Positions 24,701 through 32,920 of a stretch of 57,317 nucleotides of DNA are shown in pieces. The first letter of the stretch is position 1. Each line of letters starts with the position of its first letter. A program made the position numbers and the translations under genes. Source of the DNA: Owenia fusiformis (lineage: Eukaryota > Annelida > Polychaeta > Sabellida > Oweniidae); NCBI GenBank assembly GCA_903813345.2, contig CAIIXF020000003.1, positions 22,522,931 to 22,580,247 of the forward strand. The letters run 5' to 3'. Below the pieces are notes generated by a model. The model was not told where the DNA came from, did no database searches, and worked only from the letters and a program-made list of their open reading frames with translations.

Positions 24701-26238
24701 TTCTTGCAAACTTCCGGCAAAACTGTGCCAGCATCTGATACAAGTGCTATGTCAAAGTATTATCTGTTCGGTTTTGTGTTGCAGGACCATGCGCAGTAGG
24801 TGTTGTTGGTAGTGCTATGCCAAAGTATTATCTGTTCAGTTTTGTGTTGCAGGACCATGCGCAGCAGGTGTTGTTGGTAGTGCTATGCCAAAGTATTATC
24901 TGTTCAGTTTTGTGTTGCAGGATCATGCGCAGCAGGTGTTGTTGGTAGTGTTATGTCAAAGTATTATCTGTTCAGTTTTGTGTTGCAGGACCATGCGCAG
25001 CAGGTGTTGTTGGAAGTGCTATGCCAAGGTATTGTCTGTTCGGTGACACCGTCAATACAGCATCGCTCATGGAATCAAGTGGACTTCGTAAGTAAACTGT
25101 AAAATAAAGATATAGGTCCACCCTTTTACACTATGGATGTGTTCATTCATACATTATCATAAATATGATTGATGAGACATAAGCCATCGTGGTACTTCGG
25201 AGTTCATAGTACCAACAAAAAGTCCTAAAACGCAAGCCCAAATGTCCTGTTTAAGAATCCATATTCTTACTATTGAAAATAGATTCTAGAAATACTATCC
25301 AGCATAAATCTTCTTGTTGAAATTCGATCAACTTGAGTTCTTCTGAGAAAATGAGGACATGCACCTTTGACTTAACATCGGGATATCATCTGCATGTATG
25401 CCAACATGTTACGTCGATGTACCCTTGCTGAAATGCTCATTTTCTCAGAAGAACTCAAGTTGATCAAGCACATTCATGTGGAATAATATTTTTAGAATCC
25501 ATTTTCAATAGTAAGAACAGGGGTTCTAAACAGGACATTAAAGCTTTTTAAAATTTTTGGTTAGTACTATCATACTTTTCGCAACCTATGACATTGATAG
25601 TAATCTATGCTTTCAGCATTAAAGATACACGTGAGCGTTGATTGTAAGAAGACGCTGGAGAAAATTGGGGGCTTTTTGATGGAATATAGAGGCGTTGACA
25701 TAAAGGTTTGTTTATATTGGATGTTTTTCTAAATTACAATAAGTATAGTTGCTCATATTGAATAATTATTGGAGAAGGTTTGATAATGTGTGTTTTAATA
25801 AATTATATTTGTGTATAGCAATTCGTTTTCAAGGGTAAAGGTCCAATAGAGACGTACTGGCTGAAAGGGAAAATTGGAAATGTTAATAGAGGGGCACGTG
25901 TTCCGATCCACACCTACAACCGCACGAGAAAATGGGACTCTCCTCCTCAAGGGTACAAAGTCCCGGAGATTGAATCTCCGACCTCAGGCTATAAAATACC
26001 AAATATGGACATTGACTCAACGCCACATGGCTACACGTTACCAGTAGTTGAGGTTTTAGATGAGTATGGCACACCCAGTATTCGAACTAGCTCGTTTCCT
26101 TACGCTAATTCAGTCGTGTCCCATGATAGCAACAGCGTGGTCACCTCTCCAGTGCACCGGTTGAAACAGCGTCATCCATTGACTTCGACGAAAGACGATG
26201 AGAGTCCTTGCCTATCTACGAGCTCAAATTTTTTCTAG
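12772..26238 (+). CDS. NIT-domain membrane guanylate cyclase 1 (cyclase 1)
   Basis: Exons 12772-13550, 14000-14264, 14911-15514, 24989-25087, 25617-25705 and 25834-26238 encode 746 aa. Layout: short Ser-rich N-terminus; membrane segment about residues 63-90; NIT-type helical sensor domain (about 95-345, [15 protein letters not shown]); second membrane segment about 360-383; signalling helix ([20 protein letters not shown]); class III cyclase about 415-640; low-complexity tail. FFSDIVGFT and ETIGDAYM supply the two metal Asp; Glu in VETIGD and Cys565 in RYCLFGD mark GTP use; Asn572 is kept, but the expected Arg is Leu576 ([10 protein letters not shown]). Family knowledge: NIT-GCs exist in marine invertebrates, and in Platynereis they act downstream of nitric oxide. 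Exons 4-6 align with cyclase 2. For exon 6, 25819 is an in-frame alternative acceptor. Intron 3 is 9.5 kb. Confidence 0.9.
13551..13999 (+). other. Cyclase 1 intron 1
   Basis: A 449-bp intron with donor GTAAGT and acceptor TTCACAG, splitting an Arg codon after LPLEDY. Cyclase 2 has no intron here. No repeat recognised. Confidence 0.7.
14515..14586 (+). pseudogene. tRNA-like sequence (SINE head or pseudo-tRNA)
   Basis: 72 bases with a nearly pairing acceptor stem (GCCCCTT/ATGGGGC, one mismatch), an A-box-like GCGGTAGAGCG, a seven-base loop with TGA in the anticodon position and a B box GGGTTCGATTCCC. The D stem does not pair, the anticodon and T stems have mismatches, and the long variable arm of a Ser tRNA is missing. 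It lies in cyclase 1 intron 2 (14265-14910). A decayed tRNA or the head of a tRNA-derived SINE fits best. Confidence 0.6.
15561..16517 (+). repeat. Exon-derived 68-bp minisatellite, first block
   Basis: Fifteen copies, with exon-like starts at 15561, 15613, 15681, 15749, 15817, 15885, 15953, 16021, 16089, 16177, 16229, 16297, 16353, 16421 and 16489. The regular unit is 15 bases of intron end (AGTTTTGTGTTGCAG) plus the first 53 bases of the real exon at 24989, reading [12 protein letters not shown]. All but the 16353 copy keep the AG acceptor. The copies at 15561 and 16177 share an upstream stretch copied from the start of the intron. The block is cut off by the element at 16518. Confidence 0.92.
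18290..19695. repeat. Cluster of consecutive hairpins
   Basis: At least five self-complementary units in a row: 18595-18661 (22-bp arms CAAACCACCGAATATCACTT), 18763-18894 (arms of about 50 bp), 18905-19197 (TIR-like ATTATCCTACACTTA), 19199-19550 (arms with CCAAGTAGAGT) and 19550-19690 (arms of about 58 bp, starting TTATGTAC). Between arms lie purine-rich A-tracts, which explain a long Phe-rich frame on the minus strand. No coding function is supported. Confidence 0.75.
19000..19125. repeat. Four palindromic iterons
   Basis: Four copies of a palindrome close to GGAGTATATCGTCACGATAT followed by CCTCC, at 19000-19024, 19042-19067, 19071-19096 and 19100-19125. Copies 2 and 3 are identical in the core; copies 1 and 4 differ by one base. 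They sit in the middle of a TIR-like hairpin (18905-19197). Confidence 0.85.
20761..21740. other. Long-TIR element interior, unassigned
   Basis: A locally GC-richer patch (21120-21490) has frames open on both strands over 21135-21492. Neither translation resembles a family I know, and no splice or start context singles one out. Confidence 0.35.
21752..22040. repeat. Three tandem repeats of about 100 bp
   Basis: Diverged copies at about 21752, 21867 and 21959. They share TACACTGCGTTACTCAGTCT-like and TTCTACTCTGCGCAG-like segments. Non-coding. Confidence 0.75.
22738..23081. repeat. Three tandem repeats of about 125 bp
   Basis: Copies at about 22738, 22850 and 22981 share GTGTACTTATTATTCAT, CCAATGTTTAGTTGGTAAC and GCTCACAAGAGCTA, with indels between copies. 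Confidence 0.75.
23082..24014. other. Long-TIR element interior, unassigned
   Basis: ATTCAGGTA-rich short repeats lie at 23370-23480 and an AATAAA at about 23578. A GC-richer patch follows (23690-23850). No gene recognised. A retroelement end is possible but has no supporting terminal repeats. Confidence 0.35.
24743..25041 (+). repeat. Exon-derived minisatellite, second block
   Basis: Continuation of the array beyond the 8.2-kb insertion. Decoy exon starts lie at 24785, 24853 and 24921, followed by the genuine exon at 24989. The genuine copy differs from most decoys in reading RYCLFGDT rather than KYYLF, and it alone runs on to a donor (25087/25088). Confidence 0.92.
25241..25539. mobile_element. 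299-bp foldback MITE in cyclase 1 intron 4
   Basis: Inverted arms of about 125 bp, starting AATGTCCTGTTTA and ending with the complement. Both arms contain TTCTTACTATTGAAAAT and AACTTGAGTTCTTCTGAG or their complements. No sure target duplication. Confidence 0.8.
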
Positions 26239-26834
26239 TTGCAATTAAGATTTATTCTTTTTAACAGACAATGTGAGAAACCGATGGAATCTCGAATATC
26301 ATATGCAGATCAAAGTTGCAAATTCATAGATACAGGCAATGACCAGAAGCGTATAGTAGACAAACCCATAGATTCAGGCAACATGAATACATGTAGTTCA
26401 GCGTATAGTAGACAAGTCCATAGATTCAGATCAGATCCCGTATCAAAACTATTCCCTCGATTTCTCTCTGATAAATTAAATTGTATCATTTTATGTTACC
26501 ATTATTGGGTGATGACATTGAAAACTAAATACGTTTCAGAAAATATCATAGAACAAATAGGTTATTGATGGTCGTAATGGAATATGAATTTTTGTCTTGA
26601 GAAAATATGATATATATTGGCCTCTGAAAGTTATCGCCTACGGCCAAGTTGATATTTTCCCTCAGAAGTAACAAAGTAACTATATTTAGAGAAAAACTTG
26701 TTTTAGTACCACCATCTATATCTCAAGTTGTACCGAGAGTCCGAGACAAATATGGGACAATTATTGGGACATGGTCTTGTGCGGTTGGTCAATGGCTCGC
26801 TAAACTGATCCAAGAATATGTTCGGAGTGTTATA
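26239..26834. other. Cyclase 1 3' flank with dispersed repeat
   Basis: After the TAG stop there are partial repeats of GCGTATAGTAGACAA (26348 and 26400). From about 26470 to 26680 the sequence is homologous to 47,530-47,760 (shared AGGTTATTGATGGTC and ATTTTCCCTC). No AATAAA is evident before the mariner element. Confidence 0.55.
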
Positions 26835-27892
26835 TAGGCCGTTCAATAAGTAATGACACTAAGGCTCTCATTTTGTCAAATTTTGCTTGTTTTATCTCAA
26901 ATTTTCACCATATGTTGAAAATGCATTTGTCTATTTATATGCGGAAAATCACCAGATATAACAAATAATAACCAGTAATTTGGTTGCCATAGCAACATGA
27001 GGATACAGCACTTGACTTGGATCCAAATCGATAAGAATGATGGCCCATCAGTACATGTTTTATACCCCTATCTTTCTTGAGAATAGTGGATTTCGAAGCA
27101 TAATTTTTGTGTTTATGTTTTATGTTTATGTTTTGTGTTTATGTTTTGTGTGTATGTTGCAATGGTAACTAAATGGTATGACATCACAGTTAATTTCTCA
27201 AAAGTAGGGAATCCAATGAGTCATAATGATCATAGACTCCCTCAAAAAAGGGGAAAGTCCTGAAAACTGCAAAAACATGAGTTTGGCACTACAGCAAAGG
27301 AGTTCAATAAAAACATTTGTATTGCTTGGGAAACAAGCAAAAGATATAGTGCAGTATATCCAGGAGGCTTATGGTAATGACTCTATGAGTAAGAGATCAA
27401 TTTTCCGGTGGTGCAAAATGTTCAAAGAAGGAAGGAAAAGTGTGGATGCTGATGATCGCAGTGGGAGGCCAAAGTATGAAAACAATAATTTTAAAATGTC
27501 TGATGAATGGGTGTTGAGACAGCAACGATGTATAGATGCTAATGGAGACTATTTTGAGTGACTTTGAATTCATATGTTCATGCTTGTTATGATGTATTTA
27601 TACTTAGGGGTATAAATCATTATAATATTTGTCAATCTTAAAGACTATCAATATTCGTCAATATTTTGTGTTATAATTTTACATGTGCTTCAGATCTTTC
27701 AAAATCCCAAGTCAAGTGGCGTGCCCACTATTTTTTATAAAGGGATAATTGTACTTTATATTTTGTATTTATTAATAAAATTCATCACACTTATAAAACA
27801 GTGTATTTGTGCTAATCTGACCAAATTTCATGATGATTGGTGGTAATCTCTTAAAATGACAGCCTTAGTGTCATTACTTATTGAACAGCCTA
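26835..27892. mobile_element. Mariner element with internal deletion
   Basis: Terminal inverted repeats of about 44 bp beginning TAGGCCGTTCAATAAGT on the left and TAGGCTGTTCAATAAGT on the complement of the right, flanked by TA. At 1058 bp it is shorter than a full mariner. It keeps one frame of 111 codons (27226-27561). A TTTATG/TTTTGTG microsatellite lies at 27105-27155. Confidence 0.88.
27226..27561 (+). pseudogene. Mariner transposase remnant: N-terminal HTH fused to C-terminus
   Basis: A 111-residue frame. About residues 23-82 are the N-terminal helix-turn-helix DNA-binding region of mariner transposases (FVLLGKQAKDIVQYIQEAYG, RWCKMFKEGRKSVDADDRSG). It passes directly, in frame, to the typical C-terminal end (QRCIDANGDYFE, stop). 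The whole DDD/E catalytic domain is missing, so it cannot transpose DNA. It could still bind the element's ends. The start could also be the second Met (MSLALQQRS). Confidence 0.85.
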
Positions 27893-29445
27893 TATTTGGT
27901 GTATGAAGCACTGCCTAGATTTATGACAATACAATTATGAATATTCACTCTAAAAGATGGCAGCAACATTAACTTCGGGCTTTTGGGTCAAAATATGTCT
28001 CTCATCACAAGGGGTCAAAAATATGAACATTTTCATTCGAATTTTTACACATTTTATAAGACCCAAAACGTTGATCTAAGTTAAGTATATTTACAATACA
28101 TTGGATTATCATTATGAAAATATTAATTATAACTTTAATGTAATTGCCAGTGGTTAATAAGTTTAATTACGTAAGTGTGGGTTTTAGTTTTTGTTGAGTT
28201 TTTCAAATATTGGTCAAGCATATTCAACAAAATTCTGTGAATGAAATTCATAATTTCAAACATATTAAGTTTTTAATATTTGAAAGTTTTATTTAAAGAG
28301 TTATACCTATCACCACCAGGGTTCAAACAAGAAATAATTGTTCGTTTTATAAAACATAAAACAATGAAAAATATGTAAAATATATATGAATATATTTGAA
28401 TGTTATAGAGGTATTAGCACGTTTATATATTCAGAAGGCATGTCTTATACACTATAAGAAGCATGTGCAATCAAACGCCTTACATTTCTCTTTCGACGTT
28501 ACTGCTGCTTATCATCACATTTTCTGATGATTATATTTTTTTTACATTACTGCTGGTTATCATCACATATCAAACGAAGGGAAAATAATTTTAGCTGTAG
28601 CCACAGTTAGTCAAGGAAGAGCAATACGCCCTCGTTTATTGATAGTTGACCCCTGAAGATGACAGTCCATATCTCAAAACGTATCTTAGAAAAACTACCA
28701 TCATTTTAATATATGCCATTTCATATAAAACATTTAATTGGTACCATTTACATCAACAATGTTGAAGAAACAATTCAAAATGTGTAAGCGATGATCACGT
28801 AATTTGTTTGTATTTTAAGAAGAATAACGTCAATCTTAAAGCTAAAAAACCTAAAACATACATTCAAAATTTATTTCATTACAGTAGATATTCCGTGCAA
28901 TTAAACACGATTTTATAGAATAGTGGTACAATAAGTTTCAGATTATTTCTGCCAAGAGCACCATCCGAAATACATCATAATATTGACTTGCTATTTTCTA
29001 CATTTTATGCAGATTTTTTGGAGTATATTATACAATTAAACAGAAAATTCACAAGAGTATGTCCATAAGAGATGTTATGATAAGTGTTTAATCTCGTCCC
29101 ACTTTTCCCTTTCTCTAACTTTACATCTAACTGAAAGTATTGTTTTACATTATATTTGATTATCACTATTAAAGTATTTTCTTGGGCTGACAACTAGTTA
29201 TTTCATGTTCATCAGCTTCATAGGAGTGGTCCTGAGAAAGCTCAATTATATCAAAGCACCGCGAGATGACTAGATTTACATCTAGTTGTTATGTTACCCT
29301 ATGCGAGCGTCGGTTTAAAGACACTTTCAACAAACTTTAAATGATGATGATTATTTGTGCATTTTGTTGAGTCTAGTCTAATATAATACTGGTGAAGCTT
29401 ATATGATTTACTGTTCTCTGGCATGTCATTTGTCAAGTACCTTCT
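27893..29445. other. Intergenic and 3' flank of LGSN
   Basis: AT-rich, with a partial twofold repeat around 28498-28570 (TTACTGCTG, TTATCATCACAT). The first minus-strand AATAAA below the LGSN stop is at 28870-28875 and may be its poly(A) signal. Nothing else recognised. Confidence 0.4.
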
Positions 29446-29494
29446 AAAGGCCCTATGTAAAGTTTAGTTTCACAAACTTTACGTGAGGGCCTTT
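29446..29494 (-). other. Hairpin downstream of LGSN
   Basis: AAAGGCCCTATGTAAAGTTT pairs with the complement ending at 29494 across an 8-base loop, with small mismatches. It lies 27 bases below the LGSN stop, so inside its probable 3' UTR. It could be a structured UTR element or a tiny transposon trace. Confidence 0.6.
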
Positions 29495-29520
29495 AACCAA
29501 CTCTATATGCGCAGTATATT

Positions 29521-30888
29521 CTAAATTAGTCTTAGATACATTTGTCTCTCAGCTTCGCGTGCTTCAGGACTAGGGTCTCCCTCCTTTAAGTTTGCCAATT
29601 CTGTGTCTCGCTTAACTATGGTGAACCATTCAATAAATTCTTGCCCAAAAGCCTCGCATATTACTGTATCTTCATGCAGTATTTTCAGGGATTCATCTAA
29701 AGATCTTGGAAGTGCAGGACCGTCAGGGTCTGCTTCTTTGGGGAGTTGGATTTTGTTTTTAATCCCATCAATCCCGGCCGCGATTGTACTGGCGAGAATA
29801 AGGTAGGGGTTAGCTGCACCGGAGGGCAGTCTGTTTTCGATGTAAGTCCCGGACTCACTTGCGTTCTTTACTCGTAACATGCTCTCTCGGCTACCTATAC
29901 CCCAGTTTGATTTATCAGGACACCATGATTGACCCATACGTCTGGAGCAGTTAACCGTTGGGCACTGTAGTGCAGTCAAAGCAGGAGCGTGGGCCAATAT
30001 ACCTGCTATCCAATAGTTCGCGATATCAGACAAACGGTTAGCTTTAGTGCCATCGTAGAATATATTCTTCCCCGTACCGATGTCCCACACGGAATGGTTG
30101 AAATGAGCGCCAATAAAGGCATGGAAGTCCGGGTGTTGTTTATAATGTTCAAATGGAGCCGACATAAACGTGGCTATGATCTTCTTGTTTTGGCAAATCT
30201 CTTTTATACCCTGCTTTATAATGAAACAATTGTCTGCGAAGTCCATGTCATAAACTGGGTTCATTGTGATTTCGAACATTCCAGGCCCGTATTCTGTTTG
30301 AAATGTCTCCGTATCCATCCCTATGCTATGCAGTTGCGAATCAATATCACATAGCAATTCCTCAAAGTTGGCCATAACATTGCTCACAAATGCATCTTGC
30401 CCAGGAAATACTGGCTCTAGTGTCGCTTCATCCAGCATTTGACACTCGATCTCGCTTGCCGCCATTATCTTATAACCTAATTCCCGAAGGCGCGCCACCT
30501 GGCGCCCGGCAACTGCTCTTGGGCAAGCCTCTTGTGGGGAATTTTCATTCCAGTACGTCTCACATAACACTTCGCCCATTTTGTACTTGCCGTTGGCCGC
30601 CCATGGCAACTCGTGGAATGTTCCTGGTTGGGGTACGAGGATTGCGTCAGGGTGACCAAGCTCCATTACTCTTGGTATTGCGGGGACCTCGCTCAAAGGA
30701 TTCGCAGCCATGGTTCCAGCGTACATTCCCATACCAACACGGGAAAACTTGGCGAAATGACGTCTCGGGATAATCTTTGATCGGGATATTCCGTTAAAGT
30801 CCGTAAAGGAAAATCGGATGTACTCACAACCACCTGCCTTTATGGCGAGCTGTTCCAGATCTTTTAGATTGTTGAAAGGGAACGACAT
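29521..30888 (-). CDS. LGSN: Lengsin / glutamine synthetase I-like protein
   Basis: 455 aa in a single coding exon. The start chosen is the Met of MSFPFNNLKDLEQ, in good context (ACCATGTCG). The open frame runs 28 codons further upstream, but a CTTTCCAG acceptor ends at 30910, so those codons are probably intron and a 5' non-coding exon lies upstream. Glutamine-synthetase-I fold: beta-grasp N-terminus, then the catalytic domain. Seen: Glu pair in SEIECQM, both Glu of TEYGPGMFEIT, His in IGAHFNHSVWD, Arg in NCSRRM, SRESMLRV, and Glu and Arg in YIENRLPSGAANPYL. The nucleotide loop before GAH is longer than in bacterial enzymes, and the usual Pro-Asp is Pro-Ser. Vertebrate lengsin is a lens protein reported to lack synthetase activity; activity here is open. 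Confidence 0.9.
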   Translation of the reverse strand: MSFPFNNLKDLEQLAIKAGGCEYIRFSFTDFNGISRSKIIPRRHFAKFSRVGMGMYAGTMAANPLSEVPAIPRVMELGHPDAILVPQPGTFHELPWAANGKYKMGEVLCETYWNENSPQEACPRAVAGRQVARLRELGYKIMAASEIECQMLDEATLEPVFPGQDAFVSNVMANFEELLCDIDSQLHSIGMDTETFQTEYGPGMFEITMNPVYDMDFADNCFIIKQGIKEICQNKKIIATFMSAPFEHYKQHPDFHAFIGAHFNHSVWDIGTGKNIFYDGTKANRLSDIANYWIAGILAHAPALTALQCPTVNCSRRMGQSWCPDKSNWGIGSRESMLRVKNASESGTYIENRLPSGAANPYLILASTIAAGIDGIKNKIQLPKEADPDGPALPRSLDESLKILHEDTVICEAFGQEFIEWFTIVKRDTELANLKEGDPSPEAREAERQMYLRLI

Positions 30889-31298
30889 GGTGATATTTGG
30901 TCTTCTTGTCTGGAAAGAAACACAAGAGTCTAGAATTTCGAAATGAGTCCACTTTTTGAAAATGGTTTTCATAAGTAATTAATGAATTTTCTGGCTTTGT
31001 AACCAAGCGCCTCTTTGTTTTCACAATTTTGAATGCCCCGCGGAAAGTTTTTTCACGTTGACTTATTTTGTAGTCTTTAAATTGTACAATCAAGATGTGA
31101 TATGTGGAGCATCTGTTGAAAATATAGAGAGAATTTTAATTTGTCCGAAATGTTGTATTCCATTGCCTTTTCTCTAAAACAACATTTAGGAGATCATACG
31201 CATCTATCTATAACAGGCCTATCAACGCGAACCTCAGTTCTGACCTCGCGAACTACGTTCCTTGCACTCGAAACACGATTGTCACATCACGAACGTGA

Positions 31299-31359
31299 AA
31301 TCTTTAGTCGCGCACGCCCATTTCCTCGCTGGGGAAATGGTGATGCGCGACTAAAGATT
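31299..31359. repeat. Long hairpin upstream of LGSN
   Basis: Perfect 16-bp arms AATCTTTAGTCGCGCA (31299-31314) and complement (31344-31359) enclose a second stem CCATTTCC/GGAAATGG with a 7-base loop. Weaker pairing (GTGA/TCAC) extends to about 31295-31365. It is about 400 bp 5' of the LGSN start and GC-richer than its surroundings. Confidence 0.8.
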
Positions 31360-31399
31360 AGTCACAAAAACGTACCAAACAACTTCTAAGTAGGTTAAA

Positions 31400-32737
31400 T
31401 TCATAAAAAAAGAATTTGGATGATTACAGTATATCTTTTAAACGTTTCATGGAGTCTTTGAGGTTATATGTCTTCCTTTTTTAATTTACTGCTGTCATGC
31501 TCCACATAAATTGCAAAGAACATCACACTGTTATCCTCCTTCAAGGTAAACTTGACTACATTGATATTATTTTCAGTTTCTGGGTTATATTTTCATTGGG
31601 AAAGTATCTTTGCATTGTCTAAAACATTGGATTACCTACAGTACAAGTTGCCTGAAGTTGATGATACAAGGATTCTTTTCAGAAAGACATACTGTAACAT
31701 ACTATAATATATTCGTACCTTTATGATTCATTTTGAATCTGAAAATAACAATGAGCCTTCTGAGTTTATTTCCACAATACAAGTTATCTGTGCAGATGGT
31801 TGCTCAATACACGAATGTACGATTTAAAACATAAAAACTTCATTACACTAAAATGTAATAAATATATCCTAGCCTGGCACCATTCCGAGGGCATTCACTT
31901 AGTTCACAGATAAAGTGAATTATGTTCGCCATAAAATACAAAAAAAACTTAAACGTAAAGAGGCGCAATCGGCTATACATGCTGCAGAGAGTTGACAATT
32001 TTTTGTGCAGCCTTGACAGTTTTCATTGAGAGCTTAAACCATCCGTGTTTATTCATCTTTAAAATGCCAGATTCCTACTTTTATGTTTAGGAATCTGTGT
32101 CTAATTGTCGTTTCGTGTAACTTAACTGGAATAATACTTTATTTTGCATGTATCTATCCAGTCCGAAAGAAATCCAGGATGGAAATATTGCAATTGACTT
32201 ATTGATTCCCTTCTATAATTTCACAGTTTTTATCTTGCTAAAAACAAGCTCGCTCTTACCTTTCTTTATATACAGTTGACTTCTGGTGTGAAACAGAACT
32301 CATCTACTTGAACAGCAGCCACAGTTTAAATCCAATACCTCCTATTCCAAATGCTACGATGCAATGCGAGTATAAAAAATGAGGCCAGGGTTTTAGAGGC
32401 AATAAATCTTAGAATGCCGAATTCGTGCAATAGCTGAAAATAACTCAGGTTTTAAGCGTTTGAATGCTAGATTGTATTTCCTATTTGCTATTGCTAAACA
32501 TTTTATTGAAATCATGATTGCATGTTTTTTGCGTATAGACGTATATCTTTTGTGAGACTTAAGTAGCAGTTGTTGATGGTTATAATGTTGTGTACCATAT
32601 GCTAACAGGAGTTCATCATATCCATCATTGTTCAGCACACAGATCGGTATTTAAAATGTTGAACAATACTCACCCGTCGAGAGTATTTCCGATGGGGGTT
32701 TTCTGTGCAAAAGTAGAATTGCATTCTAAAGGGAACT
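31400..32737. other. Intergenic, nothing recognised
   Basis: AT-rich spacer between LGSN and GATM, with only short chance frames. Confidence 0.4.
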
Positions 32738-32920
32738 AAGCTTGTAAACGCGAATGCTACTTTCGGCTACCGGATTAACCTCAGTACTATATTCTTTGGG
32801 CAACTCTTTTAAGTATGAATAGTATTTGCCATCATTCCATTCATATTTAAATGAGTTGGTCATAAAAAAGTAGGATAAACCGGTAGCCGAAAGTTGCACT
32901 CGCGAATACAAGTTAAGCTT
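32738..32920. mobile_element. MITE of about 180 bp
   Basis: Imperfect inverted ends: CTTGTAAACGCGAATGC then ACTTTCGGCTACCGG on the left, and CTTGTATTCGCGAGTGC then the same segment on the complement of the right. Non-coding. Target duplication unclear. Confidence 0.7.

Larger units (their letters stand above)
16518..24742. mobile_element. 8.2-kb element with TIRs of about 730 bp
   Basis: Inverted termini run from TGTATCAGATGCTGGCACAG at 16518 to about 17245, and from about 24015 to the complement at 24742. Both sides are flanked by AGT (16515-16517 and 24743-24745), which restores the minisatellite sequence GGTAGTGCTATG when one copy is removed; this supports a 3-bp target duplication. The interior holds nested inverted repeats, hairpins and tandem repeats, but no recognisable transposase. 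It is probably non-autonomous, or a composite that has collected later insertions. The superfamily is uncertain. Confidence 0.82.

Noticed and set aside
26239-26568. Extra coding exon after cyclase 1
   Set aside because: The frame begins directly after the cyclase 1 stop, has no homology and runs into a dispersed repeat.
30889-30972. Longer LGSN N-terminus
   Set aside because: The extra 28 codons cross a strong splice acceptor (CTTTCCAG) and the downstream ATG has a better start context.
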